Of a stretch of DNA of 64,000 bases, positions 42,230 to 51,800 are shown piece by piece (the first letter of the stretch is position 1; every line of letters starts with the position of its first letter). Under the pieces are notes generated by a model. The model made no database searches. It was not told where the DNA came from and saw only the letters and a program-made list of their open reading frames with translations. The stretch is from Streptomyces sp. A0958. GTDB taxonomy: Bacteria > Actinomycetota > Actinomycetes > Streptomycetales > Streptomycetaceae. Location of the stretch: contig NZ_SSBK01000012.1 in the NCBI RefSeq assembly GCF_004795035.1, forward strand, positions 107,793 through 171,792, read 5' to 3'. Made by a program: the position numbers and the translations under genes.

Positions 42230-43150
42230 ATGACTGTCATCGTGCGCGACTTCCGGCCCGACGACGCCGAGGCCTGGGTACGGGTGCGGCGCGCGGTTCT
42301 CCCGTACATGATCACCACGCCGGAGCAGGTCGTCTCCGAGCTGGCCGGGTCCCCTCCCGGGCGGCGCTACCGGCTGCTGGTCGCGGAGGAGGACGGCGAG
42401 GTCATCGGGACGGCGCAGGCGGGTCTCGCCCACGAGAGCCCCGAGCCGGGGCAGGCGTTCTGCAGTCCGTACACCCATCCGGAGCGCACCGGCCGGGGCG
42501 CGGGTGCGCTGCTGCTGCGTACCGCCGAGGAGTATCTGGCCCTGGCCGGTGCGACCTCGGTCTACACCTGGGTGCTGGACACGCCCGGCAACCGGTCGTT
42601 CGCCGCGAAGCGCGGCTACACGCCGAGCCGGCCGGCGCACTTCCTCCATCTCGACCTGGCGAACGGCTCGCTGCCGCCCCGTCAGGAGCTGCCGCCCGGT
42701 GTCGAGCTGCGTACCGCCGCCGACTTCGCCGACGACCCGCGCCCGCTCTTCGAGGCGGACGCCGAGACCACCGCGGACGAGCCCAGCGACACGCCGGCCC
42801 AACCGGCGGACTACGAGGAATGGCTCGCCGAGATCTGGCGCGATCCGGGCCTCGACCACCGGCTCACCTCGGTCGTCGTGGCCGACGGCGAGGTGGCGGC
42901 CTTCAGCGCCGCGCGGACCGACGGCGCGAGCCGCTACTGGTCGGGGATGACCGGCACCCGGCGCGCCCACCGCAACCGCGGCCTCGCGAAACTCGCGAAG
43001 AACGACTCGCTGCACCGGGCGCGCGCCGCCGGGTACACCGACGCCTACACCGGCAACGACGCCGGGAACGGTCCGATGCTGGCGGTCAACCGCTGGTTCG
43101 GCTACGAGATCTGTGCCACGGAGGTACGCCATGTCCGCAGGTTCGGCTGA
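42230..43150 (+). CDS. Tandem GNAT acetyltransferase
   Basis: A 306-residue protein with two GNAT domains. The first, residues 1-150, has the acetyl-CoA loop region HPERTGRGAGALLLRTAEEY. The second, from about 155, has TRRAHRNRGLAKLAKNDSLH and the end YEICATEVRHVRRFG. Two-domain GNATs of this kind include antibiotic and mycothiol acetyltransferases; the substrate here is unknown. It overlaps the DUF402 gene by 20 bases, so both are co-translated. Confidence 0.82.
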   Translation: MTVIVRDFRPDDAEAWVRVRRAVLPYMITTPEQVVSELAGSPPGRRYRLLVAEEDGEVIGTAQAGLAHESPEPGQAFCSPYTHPERTGRGAGALLLRTAEEYLALAGATSVYTWVLDTPGNRSFAAKRGYTPSRPAHFLHLDLANGSLPPRQELPPGVELRTAADFADDPRPLFEADAETTADEPSDTPAQPADYEEWLAEIWRDPGLDHRLTSVVVADGEVAAFSAARTDGASRYWSGMTGTRRAHRNRGLAKLAKNDSLHRARAAGYTDAYTGNDAGNGPMLAVNRWFGYEICATEVRHVRRFG

Positions 43151-43628
43151 CGCCGGTCTGACCATCGTCCTGGTCAAGGCCGGAAAGACCAAGATCAGGT
43201 ATCCGGCCGCCCTGGTCGCCGACGACGGTGCCCGGGTGACCGTGCGGGCGCCCTGGGCCGCGCCGGGCACACGCGACTTCGGCTTCGTACGCTTCGAGCC
43301 GGGCGACGTCTTCACCGAGCACTACTGGCGCGACGCCTGGTTCGCGGTGAAGGAGGTCCGTACCGGCTCGGGCGAACTCAAGGGCTGGTACTGCGATGTG
43401 ACCCGCCCGGCCGTGGTCCGGGACGGCGAGCTGGTCGTCGAGGACCTGGACCTCGACCTGTGGGTGTCGGCCGACCGCTCGCAGGTCCTGCGGCTGGACG
43501 AGGACGAGTTCGAGGCGAGCGGGCTGGCCGGGCACGACCCGGAGGCGGCGAAGGCCGCGGTGGCGGCGCTGGACGAGCTGGAACGGCTCGCGCGGACGGA
43601 GGAGGGGTTCGCCGCCCTGCTGGGCTGA
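43131..43628 (+). CDS. DUF402-domain protein
   Basis: A 165-residue protein with the DUF402 signature: WFAVKEVRTGSGELKGWYCD, then RPAVVRDGELVVEDLDLDLWV and EDEFEA. The family includes predicted nucleotide phosphatases and RNase G/E-linked proteins. The start inside the upstream GNAT gene indicates translational coupling. No enzyme activity can be assigned to this member. Confidence 0.82.
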   Translation: MSAGSADAGLTIVLVKAGKTKIRYPAALVADDGARVTVRAPWAAPGTRDFGFVRFEPGDVFTEHYWRDAWFAVKEVRTGSGELKGWYCDVTRPAVVRDGELVVEDLDLDLWVSADRSQVLRLDEDEFEASGLAGHDPEAAKAAVAALDELERLARTEEGFAALLG

Positions 43629-43656
43629 GCCCGGCCCCTCCCCGGACCGCTCCCCC

Positions 43657-45135
43657 TCAGCGCACCACCAGCTCCACCTCGTACCCCGCCGCGTCCTCCA
43701 GATAGGCGGCCACGCATCCCTCGCCGCCCGCGTGCGGATGGCGGTCGGCGAAGAGCAGCCGCCAGCCGTGGTCCGGGGCTCGGGCCACCAGCGTGTCCAG
43801 GGTGGCCCGGTCCTCGACGTGGAAGGCCAGGTGGTTGAGGCCGGGACGCTTCCGCTCGTGCGCTCCGGCGGCCAGGGCGGGCGACTGCTCGACCACCACG
43901 TAACTGTCGCCGCGCCGCCAGCTGCGCCCGTGCGTCCACCGCTGGTACGGGACGTGGCCCAGCTCGCCCAGGAGCCACTCCCAGCCGGGCGTGGCCGCCG
44001 CCAGGTCGGGCACCCACAGCTCGATGTGGTGGAGCAGCCCGGTGCGGGTCCCGCCGGGCGGCAACGCAACGGCGCGGCGCTCCCCCTCCGGTTCGTACGC
44101 GATCGGGTCGCCGTCCTCGTGCCAGTGGATCAGGAAGCGCTCGCCCGCCCGGTAGCCGTCGAGCCCCGCGCGGCAGTAGGCGACCATGTCGTCCGGGAGG
44201 TCGTCCAGCGGGTACCAGAGCAGCTCGGAGCACTTGTCCGGCTCGCGGTTGTACGGGGGCCTGGTCCGGTCGTACGCCACTTCGAAGAACCACCCGGTCC
44301 GGGGGTTGCCGCCCGGGCCCCGGTGCTGCATGACCAGCGCCATGCGCAGCTCCTGCGGGTCGAGGTCGAGACCGATCTCCTCGGCCGTCTCCCGGATCAG
44401 CGCCTGCCGCACGTCCTCCCCGTCCTCCACGTGCCCGGACGGGGCGTGCAGCAGGCCGTCCGCGTATCCCGTGCCGGCCCGGCGGGCGAGCAGCACGTCG
44501 GAGCCGCGACGGAGGATCAGGTGCACGTCCACGACCTCGGTGTGCCGGTGCGGCCGGTGCGCGCGGGCCACCAGGGCGTAGCGCTCGTCGTCCACCTCCT
44601 TGCCCCACAAGTCGCGGTCGTCGGACAGCCGTTCGTGGTGGACGCGCTCGGTGAGCGGGGCGAGCAGCGTGGTGAGGTGCCCGGCGGAGAGACCGTCCCC
44701 GTTCCACACGCCTTCCACCAGCACCAGCCTGCCGCCCGGGCGCAGCAGCCCCGCCCAGTGGCGCAGGACGGCCGCCGGGTCGGGCAGCAGCCACACCACG
44801 TGCCGGGCGAGGATCACGTCGAATCTCCGGTCGCCGACGGGAGGCCGGGCCGCGTCCCCCACCAGCACCCCGGCCCCCGTACCGGCCAGCTTGGTCCGGG
44901 CGCGCTCCACCATGCGCGGGGAGCTGTCGACGGCGGTGAGCCGGTGGCCCTGGCCGGCCGCGAGCAGGGCCAGGCTCCCCGTACCGCAGCCCAGGTCGAG
45001 CACGTCACAGGGCTCTGCGGGCAGCCAGCTCTCCAGCCGCCGCGCCCAGGCGCGGCGGACCACCGGGCCGAGCAGTCCGTGGTCGGCCTCCTCGTCGAAC
45101 GAGGCGGCGGCGGAATCCCAGTCGATCGTCGTCAT
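43657..45135 (-). CDS. Triple fusion: SAM methyltransferase - Nudix hydrolase - VOC/glyoxalase
   Basis: A 492-residue single frame with three domains. Residues 1-190 are a class I methyltransferase (VLDLGCGTGSLALLAAG near 45-61, then AVDSSPRMVE). Residues 198-345 are a Nudix domain with an intact box G234 to L256 (GHVEDGE, RETAEEIGL). Residues 365-492 are a VOC domain (LLHHIELWVPDLAAATPGWE, then LNHLAFHVEDRATLD) with metal-type His and Glu positions. There is no frameshift and codon use is even. The substrates are unknown. Fusion suggests sequential or damage-control reactions on one metabolite. Confidence 0.88.
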   Translation of the reverse strand: MTTIDWDSAAASFDEEADHGLLGPVVRRAWARRLESWLPAEPCDVLDLGCGTGSLALLAAGQGHRLTAVDSSPRMVERARTKLAGTGAGVLVGDAARPPVGDRRFDVILARHVVWLLPDPAAVLRHWAGLLRPGGRLVLVEGVWNGDGLSAGHLTTLLAPLTERVHHERLSDDRDLWGKEVDDERYALVARAHRPHRHTEVVDVHLILRRGSDVLLARRAGTGYADGLLHAPSGHVEDGEDVRQALIRETAEEIGLDLDPQELRMALVMQHRGPGGNPRTGWFFEVAYDRTRPPYNREPDKCSELLWYPLDDLPDDMVAYCRAGLDGYRAGERFLIHWHEDGDPIAYEPEGERRAVALPPGGTRTGLLHHIELWVPDLAAATPGWEWLLGELGHVPYQRWTHGRSWRRGDSYVVVEQSPALAAGAHERKRPGLNHLAFHVEDRATLDTLVARAPDHGWRLLFADRHPHAGGEGCVAAYLEDAAGYEVELVVR

Positions 45136-45392
45136 GGTCCGATCGTGCCAGCCGCCACTGACATTGGTACTCGTAAGCGGCTTCGGGCGGTCGTGGCTCA
45201 GCCACTGACCGACAACGCCCGACGCCCACCGGGAGGGCCGGACTTAAGCGCTCGTGAGGCTCTCCTCAAGCCGAGCATAACGATCGCCGCCAGCCCCTTT
45301 TCCGGCCCGGTCCGGGCCCGGGCGGCGGCTAGCTTGCTGTTTCCCGGGGCCGTCCCCGTCACCTTGTGGACCACCGAAGGAGCACCGCCGCC

Positions 45393-46457
45393 ATGGCCGT
45401 CATCACCCCTGCCCGCCGCAGGTTCGCCGCCCTCGTCCCGCTCGGCGCCCTGCCGCTCGCGCTGACCGCCCTGGCCGCGGCTCCGGCCTCGGCGCACGGC
45501 TCGCTGTCGGACCCGGTCAGCCGGGTCTCGGCCTGTTTCGCGGAGGGGCCCGAGCACCCGAAGTCCGCCGCGTGCGTGGCCGCCGTGGCGGCGGGCGGTA
45601 CCCAGGCGCTGTACGACTGGAACGGGGTGAACATCGCCAACGCGGCCGGGAACCACCGGCAGTTGATCCCGGACGGGAAACTGTGCAGCGCGGGCAACGA
45701 CAAGTTCAAGGGGCTCGACCTGCCGCGCGCCGACTGGCCGGCGACGAAGCTGGCGGCGGGCCGGCACACCTTCCGCTTCCGGGCGACCGCTCCGCACAAG
45801 GGCTCCTTCGCGCTCTACCTCACCACCGCCTCGTACGACCCGGCGAAGCCGCTGAAGTGGTCGGACCTGGAGGCGAAGCCGTTCGCCGGAGCCACCGACC
45901 CGCAGCTGGTGGACGGCTCGTACGTCTTCGACGGCACCGTGCCCGAGCGGGCGGGGCGGCAGCTGATCTACACCGTCTGGCAGCGCTCGGGCTCACCGGA
46001 GGCGTTCTACGCCTGCTCCGACGTGATCTTCGACGGCGCCGCCGAGGGCGGTACGGGCGGCAGCGGTTCGGTCGCCGCGGTGCCGCAGCCGTCCGCCTCC
46101 GCGCCGTCCGAGCGGGAGATCGAGAAGGGCGCGGCCAAGTCGTCCGTCGAGCACGGTGGCCATGGCGACGACGACGCGCGTACGGGCGCGAAGGTCACCG
46201 GGGCGGCGGGGAGCCCCGCCGCCCCGGCGGCCGACGCGCCCGAGCCGGACAGCGCCTCCACCGCCCCCAACGCGCCCGAGCCGGACAGCGCCTCCGCCAC
46301 TCCCGCCGCGGCTGGGGCGAACCTCGCCGAGACGGGGAGCGGCGGCGGCACCGCGTATCTGACGATCGGCGGCGCGGGCGCACTCGCCGTGGGCGCGGCG
46401 GCCCTGTTCCTCGCGGTCCGCCGCCGGGCCGTCACCGCCGCCCGGCACGGACGCTGA
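45393..46457 (+). CDS. AA10 lytic polysaccharide monooxygenase with sortase signal
   Basis: A 354-residue exported copper enzyme. Signal cleavage after SAPASA would expose His35 (HGSLSDPVSR) as the N-terminal half of the histidine brace; the second His is in RATAPHKGSF and the axial region is AFYACSDVIF. After the catalytic domain comes an Ala/Pro/Glu-rich linker with a duplicated APEPDSAS unit. It ends in LAETG (residues 311-315), a membrane helix and a basic tail, that is, a cell-wall sorting signal. Oxidative cleavage of chitin or cellulose at the cell surface is expected. AAGGAG precedes the ATG. Confidence 0.93.
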   Translation: MAVITPARRRFAALVPLGALPLALTALAAAPASAHGSLSDPVSRVSACFAEGPEHPKSAACVAAVAAGGTQALYDWNGVNIANAAGNHRQLIPDGKLCSAGNDKFKGLDLPRADWPATKLAAGRHTFRFRATAPHKGSFALYLTTASYDPAKPLKWSDLEAKPFAGATDPQLVDGSYVFDGTVPERAGRQLIYTVWQRSGSPEAFYACSDVIFDGAAEGGTGGSGSVAAVPQPSASAPSEREIEKGAAKSSVEHGGHGDDDARTGAKVTGAAGSPAAPAADAPEPDSASTAPNAPEPDSASATPAAAGANLAETGSGGGTAYLTIGGAGALAVGAAALFLAVRRRAVTAARHGR

Positions 46458-46472
46458 GCGGCGGACGGGTCT

Positions 46473-46502
46473 GCCTCGGTCCCCCTAGCCGATGACCGAG
46501 GC
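46473..46502. terminator. Bidirectional hairpin between LPMO and lipase
   Basis: GCCTCGGTC at 46473-46481 pairs with GACCGAGGC at 46494-46502 over a 12-base loop. It lies between convergent genes and covers the lipase stop codon. Confidence 0.6.
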
Positions 46503-47381
46503 GCAGGTGGTCGGGGTGGCGTGCGCCGGGTCCAGGGCGTTCGCCACCTCGTGGTAGGCGATCCGGTCGATCGTCCCGATCGCCACGTGCTCGGACAGGT
46601 CGACCGGGCACAGGTCCTGGAGCAGGACGTTGCGCACGTCCGGCCCGTCCAGGAACTGCGTACGGTACGGGGTCACGACCTCGTCGTACCGGGTCGCGAT
46701 GACGGTGTAGTGCACTCCGGACACGGTGTCGGGCACGGAGTTGAGCTTGGTGATGAAGGGCGATCCGGCCACCTGGTCGGCGAGTCCGGGCGTGCCGGCG
46801 TTGAGCAGGTCACCGACGCCGGGGAAGTACGGCAGGAGCTTGGTCAGGCCGAGCAGGGTGGTGCCGTGGTTGTCGGGCGCGAGCCCGATCATGGCGTTCA
46901 CCTTGGCCGCTCCGCCGAGGAACTTCAGGTAGTAGTTCGGCATCATGCCGCCCTGGGAGTGGCCGACGATGTCCGCCTTGGGCGCGCCGGTGGAGGCGAG
47001 CACCTTGTCGACGAAGGCGGAGAGCTGGCCGGCCGACTTGTCGATCGGGCCGAGGCCGTTGAAGAGCGGCACACCGGGGAGCTGCCCGTAGTCGAGGGAG
47101 TAGACGCAGTAGCCCCGGTTCACCAGGTAGGGGGCGAGGACGAGCCAGTTGTCGACCGAGTTCCCGAAGGTCCCGTGGACCAGGACGACGGGGCGGGGGT
47201 GGGCTGCGGAGGGCTTGCAGGAGTAGTCGTTCCAGCCGCGCGAGGTGGCGGCTGTCGCGGCGGTGGGGGTCGCCGCGGCGGCGGTGGCCGTGGGGGTGGC
47301 GACCGCGGCGACGGCGAGAAGCAGGGCGGCGAGCGTCCGGCGTGCGCGTGGGGAGCGCGGCGCACGGGTCCAGGGCAGCAT
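46485..47381 (-). CDS. Secreted alpha/beta-hydrolase lipase
   Basis: A 298-residue secreted lipase with a long signal rich in Ala (LAALLLAVAAVATPTATAAA). The oxyanion strand is PVVLVHGTFGNSVDNW and the nucleophile elbow is GHSQGGMMPNYYLKFLGG. Cysteines at YSCKPS, GYCVYS, DLCPVD and TTCASV should form two disulphides. It belongs to the actinobacterial EstA/EstB-like class 2 lipases. ATG 47381 has AAGGAG eight bases upstream; a longer N-terminus from 47471 would not carry a proper signal. Confidence 0.9.
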   Translation of the reverse strand: MLPWTRAPRSPRARRTLAALLLAVAAVATPTATAAAATPTAATAATSRGWNDYSCKPSAAHPRPVVLVHGTFGNSVDNWLVLAPYLVNRGYCVYSLDYGQLPGVPLFNGLGPIDKSAGQLSAFVDKVLASTGAPKADIVGHSQGGMMPNYYLKFLGGAAKVNAMIGLAPDNHGTTLLGLTKLLPYFPGVGDLLNAGTPGLADQVAGSPFITKLNSVPDTVSGVHYTVIATRYDEVVTPYRTQFLDGPDVRNVLLQDLCPVDLSEHVAIGTIDRIAYHEVANALDPAHATPTTCASVIG

Positions 47382-47592
47382 CGTGGGGTCTCCTTGCGGC
47401 TCAAGGGAGTTGCAATGTCTGTGCACCCTGCGGCCCGGACCACAAGTACTACTAGCGTTCTGCGTGCTCATGCCAAATTACGCACGAGTAGGGTTTCCTG
47501 GGAAGTTACGCGTCGGTAAAAAGTGCGCGGGATCGGCCGGAGCCCCGCCCGGACCCCGGGCACGCTTCGTCTCATGGCCGGCCGCGAACCGC
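47382..47592. other. Lipase promoter region with spaced direct repeats
   Basis: This 211-base region between the lipase start and the ImuB-like gene terminator is less GC-rich than its surroundings. AAATTACGC at 47475 and AAGTTACGC at 47503 are near-identical direct repeats, 28 bases apart, which could bind an activator. No firm promoter was identified. Nothing else was recognised. Confidence 0.35.
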
Positions 47593-47660
47593 CCCCGGCC
47601 CCCGCGCACGCGGTCGGGCCGCGAGCCGTCCCGGCATGACCGCGTGCACGGGGGCCGGGG
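47593..47660 (-). terminator. Long terminator hairpin after the ImuB-like gene
   Basis: Bases 47593-47615 pair with 47638-47660 over 23 positions with one mismatch, enclosing a 22-base loop. The arm begins at the base next to the stop codon. The loop region duplicates the last codons of the gene (47617-47640 versus 47664-47686 nearly identical). Confidence 0.75.
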
Positions 47661-48866
47661 TCAGGCCGCGAGCCGTCCCGGCATCACGGCCCGCGGTCCG
47701 AACCTCTCCCGCAGCCGGTCCGCGACCGCCTCGATCCGCCGTGCCCGCTCGTCCACCGGGTCGAAGGTCAGCTGGTGGGCGGCCCGCCCGGCCTCGCCCA
47801 GCCCCTCGGCGCGCAGTCCGATCCCCCGCACCCGGGCCCGTTGCAGGGCGAACGAGTCGTGGATGCGGTACGCCAGCGCGGTGAGCTCCGCGGAGTGTGC
47901 GGTGGGCTCGCGCAGGGTACGGCTGCGGGTCAGCGTCGAATAGCCGGTGCGGTCGGCGTAGCGCACGGAGACCGCGAGCGAGCGGCACACCTGGCCCTCG
48001 CCGCGCATCCTCGCCCCCAGCTCCTCGGTGAGCGACATGAGTGCGCGGCGCTGCCGTTCCCGGTCCAGCTCGTCGCGCGGGAAGGTCCGTTCGGCGGCGA
48101 CCGAGCGGGCGGCGGCGTTCGGCACGACCGCGGTGCGGTCGATGCCGCGCGCCCGTTCCCACAGGTCGCGCCCGGTCCGCGCCCCGGTGATCCGTTGCAG
48201 GGTGGCGAGCGGGGCGGCCGCGATCCGGCCGACGGAGTCGAGCCCGTATCCGCACAGGGTGCGGGCCGTCGCCGTCCCGACGCCGTCCAGCGCGGCGGCC
48301 GGCCGGTCCGCGAGGAAGGCGGCGGCCCCACCGGCGGGCACCACGAAGCTCGTCCCGGGCGCGGCCTGCCGCAGCGCCATCCGGGCCAGCATCGGGTTCT
48401 GGGCAGCCCCGATCGCGCAGTCCACCCCGTGCAGGGCCAGTGCGCGGACCCGGATCACGGAGGCGAGGCCCTTCGCGTCCCGCCCGAAGTAGCGCAGCGC
48501 GCCCCGCACATCGACGAGCGCGCCGTCGGGCGGCGCCGCCTCGACGACCGGGGTGAACGACCCGAGCAGGGCGAGCAGTCCCGCGTACCCGGCGGCGTCC
48601 GGGGGCCCGCCGCCGAGTCGCCGGAACCGCAGACAGAGGATGCCGGGCTGCTCACCGGCCAGGAGCACCCCGGATTCCGCACCGGCCCCACGCACCTCGG
48701 ACAGCTCGTCGGCCGCAAGCGCCTCGGGCATCTCACCGGCCCCGCGTATCCCGGACAGCTCGTCGTCCCCACGCATCTCGGACACATCGTCAGCCGCAAG
48801 CGCCTCGGGCGCCTCAGGCGCCTCACCGGCCCCGCGTACCTCGTCACCCCCACGCAGCTCGTTCAT
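47661..48866 (-). CDS. imuB: Y-family polymerase-like protein (ImuB-type), catalytically degenerate
   Basis: A 401-residue protein. After about 75 residues of acidic repeats comes a Y-family polymerase core: LCLRFRRLGGGPPD where active enzymes have a catalytic Asp, VDVRGALRYFG where they have the SxDE motif, a helix-hairpin-helix (LDGVGTATARTLCGYG), then a little-finger domain. Loss of the acidic pair argues for the inactive ImuB adaptor type that recruits DnaE2 to stalled forks. Its start overlaps the dnaE2 stop by ATGA. No imuA-type recA-like gene is in the window. Confidence 0.8.
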   Translation of the reverse strand: MNELRGGDEVRGAGEAPEAPEALAADDVSEMRGDDELSGIRGAGEMPEALAADELSEVRGAGAESGVLLAGEQPGILCLRFRRLGGGPPDAAGYAGLLALLGSFTPVVEAAPPDGALVDVRGALRYFGRDAKGLASVIRVRALALHGVDCAIGAAQNPMLARMALRQAAPGTSFVVPAGGAAAFLADRPAAALDGVGTATARTLCGYGLDSVGRIAAAPLATLQRITGARTGRDLWERARGIDRTAVVPNAAARSVAAERTFPRDELDRERQRRALMSLTEELGARMRGEGQVCRSLAVSVRYADRTGYSTLTRSRTLREPTAHSAELTALAYRIHDSFALQRARVRGIGLRAEGLGEAGRAAHQLTFDPVDERARRIEAVADRLRERFGPRAVMPGRLAA

Positions 48867-51800
48867 CCCGCACTCCCCGGGCTCTGGTGCCACAGCTTCC
48901 TTCCGGTGGGCAGCCCTTCGCCGGGCGGCCGGAGGTCGGCCCACGGGTTCATCTCGTAGCCGGTGGGCATCCGGATGCGGCGTCCGTCGTCACCGGCCGG
49001 CGCCGGGTCCTCCTCGGGGTCGGGGTCGGGCACCTGCGCCAGCCGGGCCGCGACCGCGTCGAGCCCGCCGGTACGCCGCAGCTCGGCCAGTTCCGCGAGG
49101 TTCCAGGCGGCCGCGCCGACCACGCTCAGGCTCCGCGCCCCGCGCCGCTGCACCACCCCGCGCACCAGCAGCAGCCAGGAGTGGAAGACGGTGTGCGCGC
49201 AGGCGGCGTGGCTGTCGTCGAAGAAGGCCAGGTCGACCAGGCCCGTACCGTCGTCCAGAGTCGTGAAGACGACCCGGCGGCCGGAGCGGATGGGCGGGGT
49301 CTGGGTCGCCGCCTTGGCGCCCGCGACCAGCACGGTCTCCCCGTGCCGCGCCTCGCGCAGTTGCTTGGCCGAGACCGCGCCGAGCTCCTTGAGGAAGGCG
49401 TGGTGATCGGTCATCAGGTGGCGCGAGACGTCCATGCTCAGCACGCCCAGCTCGGCGCTGAGCCGTTCCGCCTCGTTGAGGTCGGGCAGGCCGACGGGCG
49501 CGGTGCGGTGGCCGCCGCCGAGCGGGAGCTGCGCACCGGCGGAACCCGCGCCCCGCTGGGCGCGGTGCAGTTCGGACAGGTGCAGCAGCAGGTCGCGGCG
49601 GTTGGCCCCGAACGCGTCCAGCGCGCCGACCTGGGCCAGCCGTTCGGCGGCCGGCTTTCCCGGACGGGCCCGCTGCCAGAAGTCCAGCAGCGAGCTGTAG
49701 GGCTGTCCGGCCTCGATCCGGGCGACCTCGGCCGCGCTGATCCCGTGGACGTCCGAGAGCGCCAGCCGCAGCCCCCAGCGCTCCCCCGCCCCACCCTCGC
49801 CGGACACCAGTTCGATTCGATGAGTGACTGCCGACCGGTTGACGTCCAGCGGCAGCACCGGCACCCCGCGCCGCCGCGCGTCGGCGAGCAGCAGCCGCTT
49901 GGGGTACATCCCCGGGTCGTGGGTGAGCAGGCCGGCGTAGAAGGCCGCCGGGTGGTGCGTCTTCAGCCAGGCCGACTGGTACGTGGGCACCGCGAAGGCC
50001 ACCGCGTGCGCCTTGCAGAAGCCGTAGCTGCCGAACGCCTCGATGATCTCCCAGGCGCGGGCGATCACCTCAGCGCCGTACTTCCGTGCCGCCGCGTGCT
50101 GGGCGAACCAGAGCCTGATCCGGGCCTGCGACTCGGGGTCGGAGAGCCCGCGCCTGACCCGGTCGGCCTCGTCGCGGCCGCAGCCGGTCATGATGTCGAC
50201 GATCTCGATGATCTGCTCGTGGAAGACGACCACGCCGTACGTCTCGCGCAGCGGCCCCTCCAGGTCGGGATGCGGGTAGCGGACCGGCGCGCGGCCGTGC
50301 CGGGCCTCGATGAACGGGCGGACCATGTCGGCGGAGACGGGGCCCGGCCGGAACAGCGATATGTCGACCACCAGGTCGTGGAAGCTCTCCGGCTGGAGCC
50401 TGCCGACCAGGTCGCGCTGGCCGGGCGACTCGATCTGGAAGCAGCCCAGCGTCTCGGCCGTCCTGATCAGCCGGTACGTCTGCGGGTCGGCCGGCTCCAC
50501 GGCGTCCAGGTCCACCTCGCGGCCCGAGGCCCGCTTCACCTCGGCGACCGCGTGCGCCATCGCCGACTGCATCCGTACGCCCAGCACGTCGAGCTTGAGC
50601 AGCCCGAGGTGCTCCACGTCGTCCTTGTCGAACTGCGCCATCGGGAAGCTCTCACCGCTGGTGGGCATGACGGGGGTGCGGCGCAGCAGCGAGGCGTCCG
50701 AGAGGAGGACCCCGCACGGGTGCATGGCGACGCCGCGCGGCAGGGCGTCCAGCGCCTCCACCAGTTCCCACAGCCGGCCGTACTTCTCCTTCGTCCTGGC
50801 CACCTCGCGCAGTTCGGGCAGTTCCTCCATGGCCGCGCGGGCGTCACGGGCCCGGATGTGCGGGAACGCCTTGGCGAGCCGGTCGGTCTCGGCCGGGTTC
50901 ATGGAGAGCGCGGCGCCGACGTCGCGGATGGCGTGACGGACCCGGTAGGTCTCGGGCATGGCGACGGTGGCGACCCGCTCGGCGCCGAAGCGGTCGATGA
51001 TCGCGCGGTAGACGTCGAGGCGGCGGGCCGACTCGACGTCGATGTCGATGTCGGGCAGCACGAAGCGGCGCTTGGACAGGAAGCGCTCCATCAGCAGCCC
51101 GTGCTCGACCGGGTCGGCGTGGGCGATGCCCAGGAGGTGGTTGACCAGCGAACCGGCCCCGGAGCCACGGGCGGCCACCCGTACCTTCATCTCCCTTACG
51201 TCGTCCACCACTTGGGCGACGGTCAGGAAGTACGAGGCGAAGCCGTGGTGGGCGATGATGTCCAGCTCGTGGTGCATCCGGTCCCAGTAGTCCCGCCTGC
51301 GGTCGTAGCCGTGCAGGACCATGCCGGCGGCGGCGCGGGAGGCCAGCACCCGCTGGGCGGTGCGCCGGCCGGCGCCGACGAGGCGCGGTTCGGGGAAGCG
51401 GACGGAGCCGAGGCCGATGTCACCCCCCGGGTCGACGACGCAGGCCTCGGCGGTGTGCCGGGTCTCCGCGAGCAGCCGCGCCCCGGCGTCCGGGCCCAGT
51501 CCGGCGGCGGCGGTGATCCGCTCGGCGTGCTCCGCCATCGCGCGGGCGTCCTTGAGCCAGCGCTCACCGCTGTCGAGCGGGGCGCGGCGCGGGTCGACGG
51601 GGACGAGCCTGCGGGCGGAGTCGAGCACGTCGGCGACCGGGCCCTGCCCCGCGTCGGCGTACCGGACGGCGTTGGTCAGCACGGCCCGTACCCCCTGCTC
51701 GGCGGCGAGGCCGACGGTACGGGCGGCGAGCCGCAGCGAGCCGGGACCGGTGCCGGCCCGGCCGTGGTGGACGGCTTCGAGCCGCAGGTCGTCGCCGTAC

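Noticed and set aside
45364..45377. Possible DasR-type site (TTGTGGACCACC) before the LPMO
   Set aside because: Only a nine-base odd-centred palindrome GTGGACCAC; it does not have the TGGTCTAGACCA arrangement, so I do not call it.
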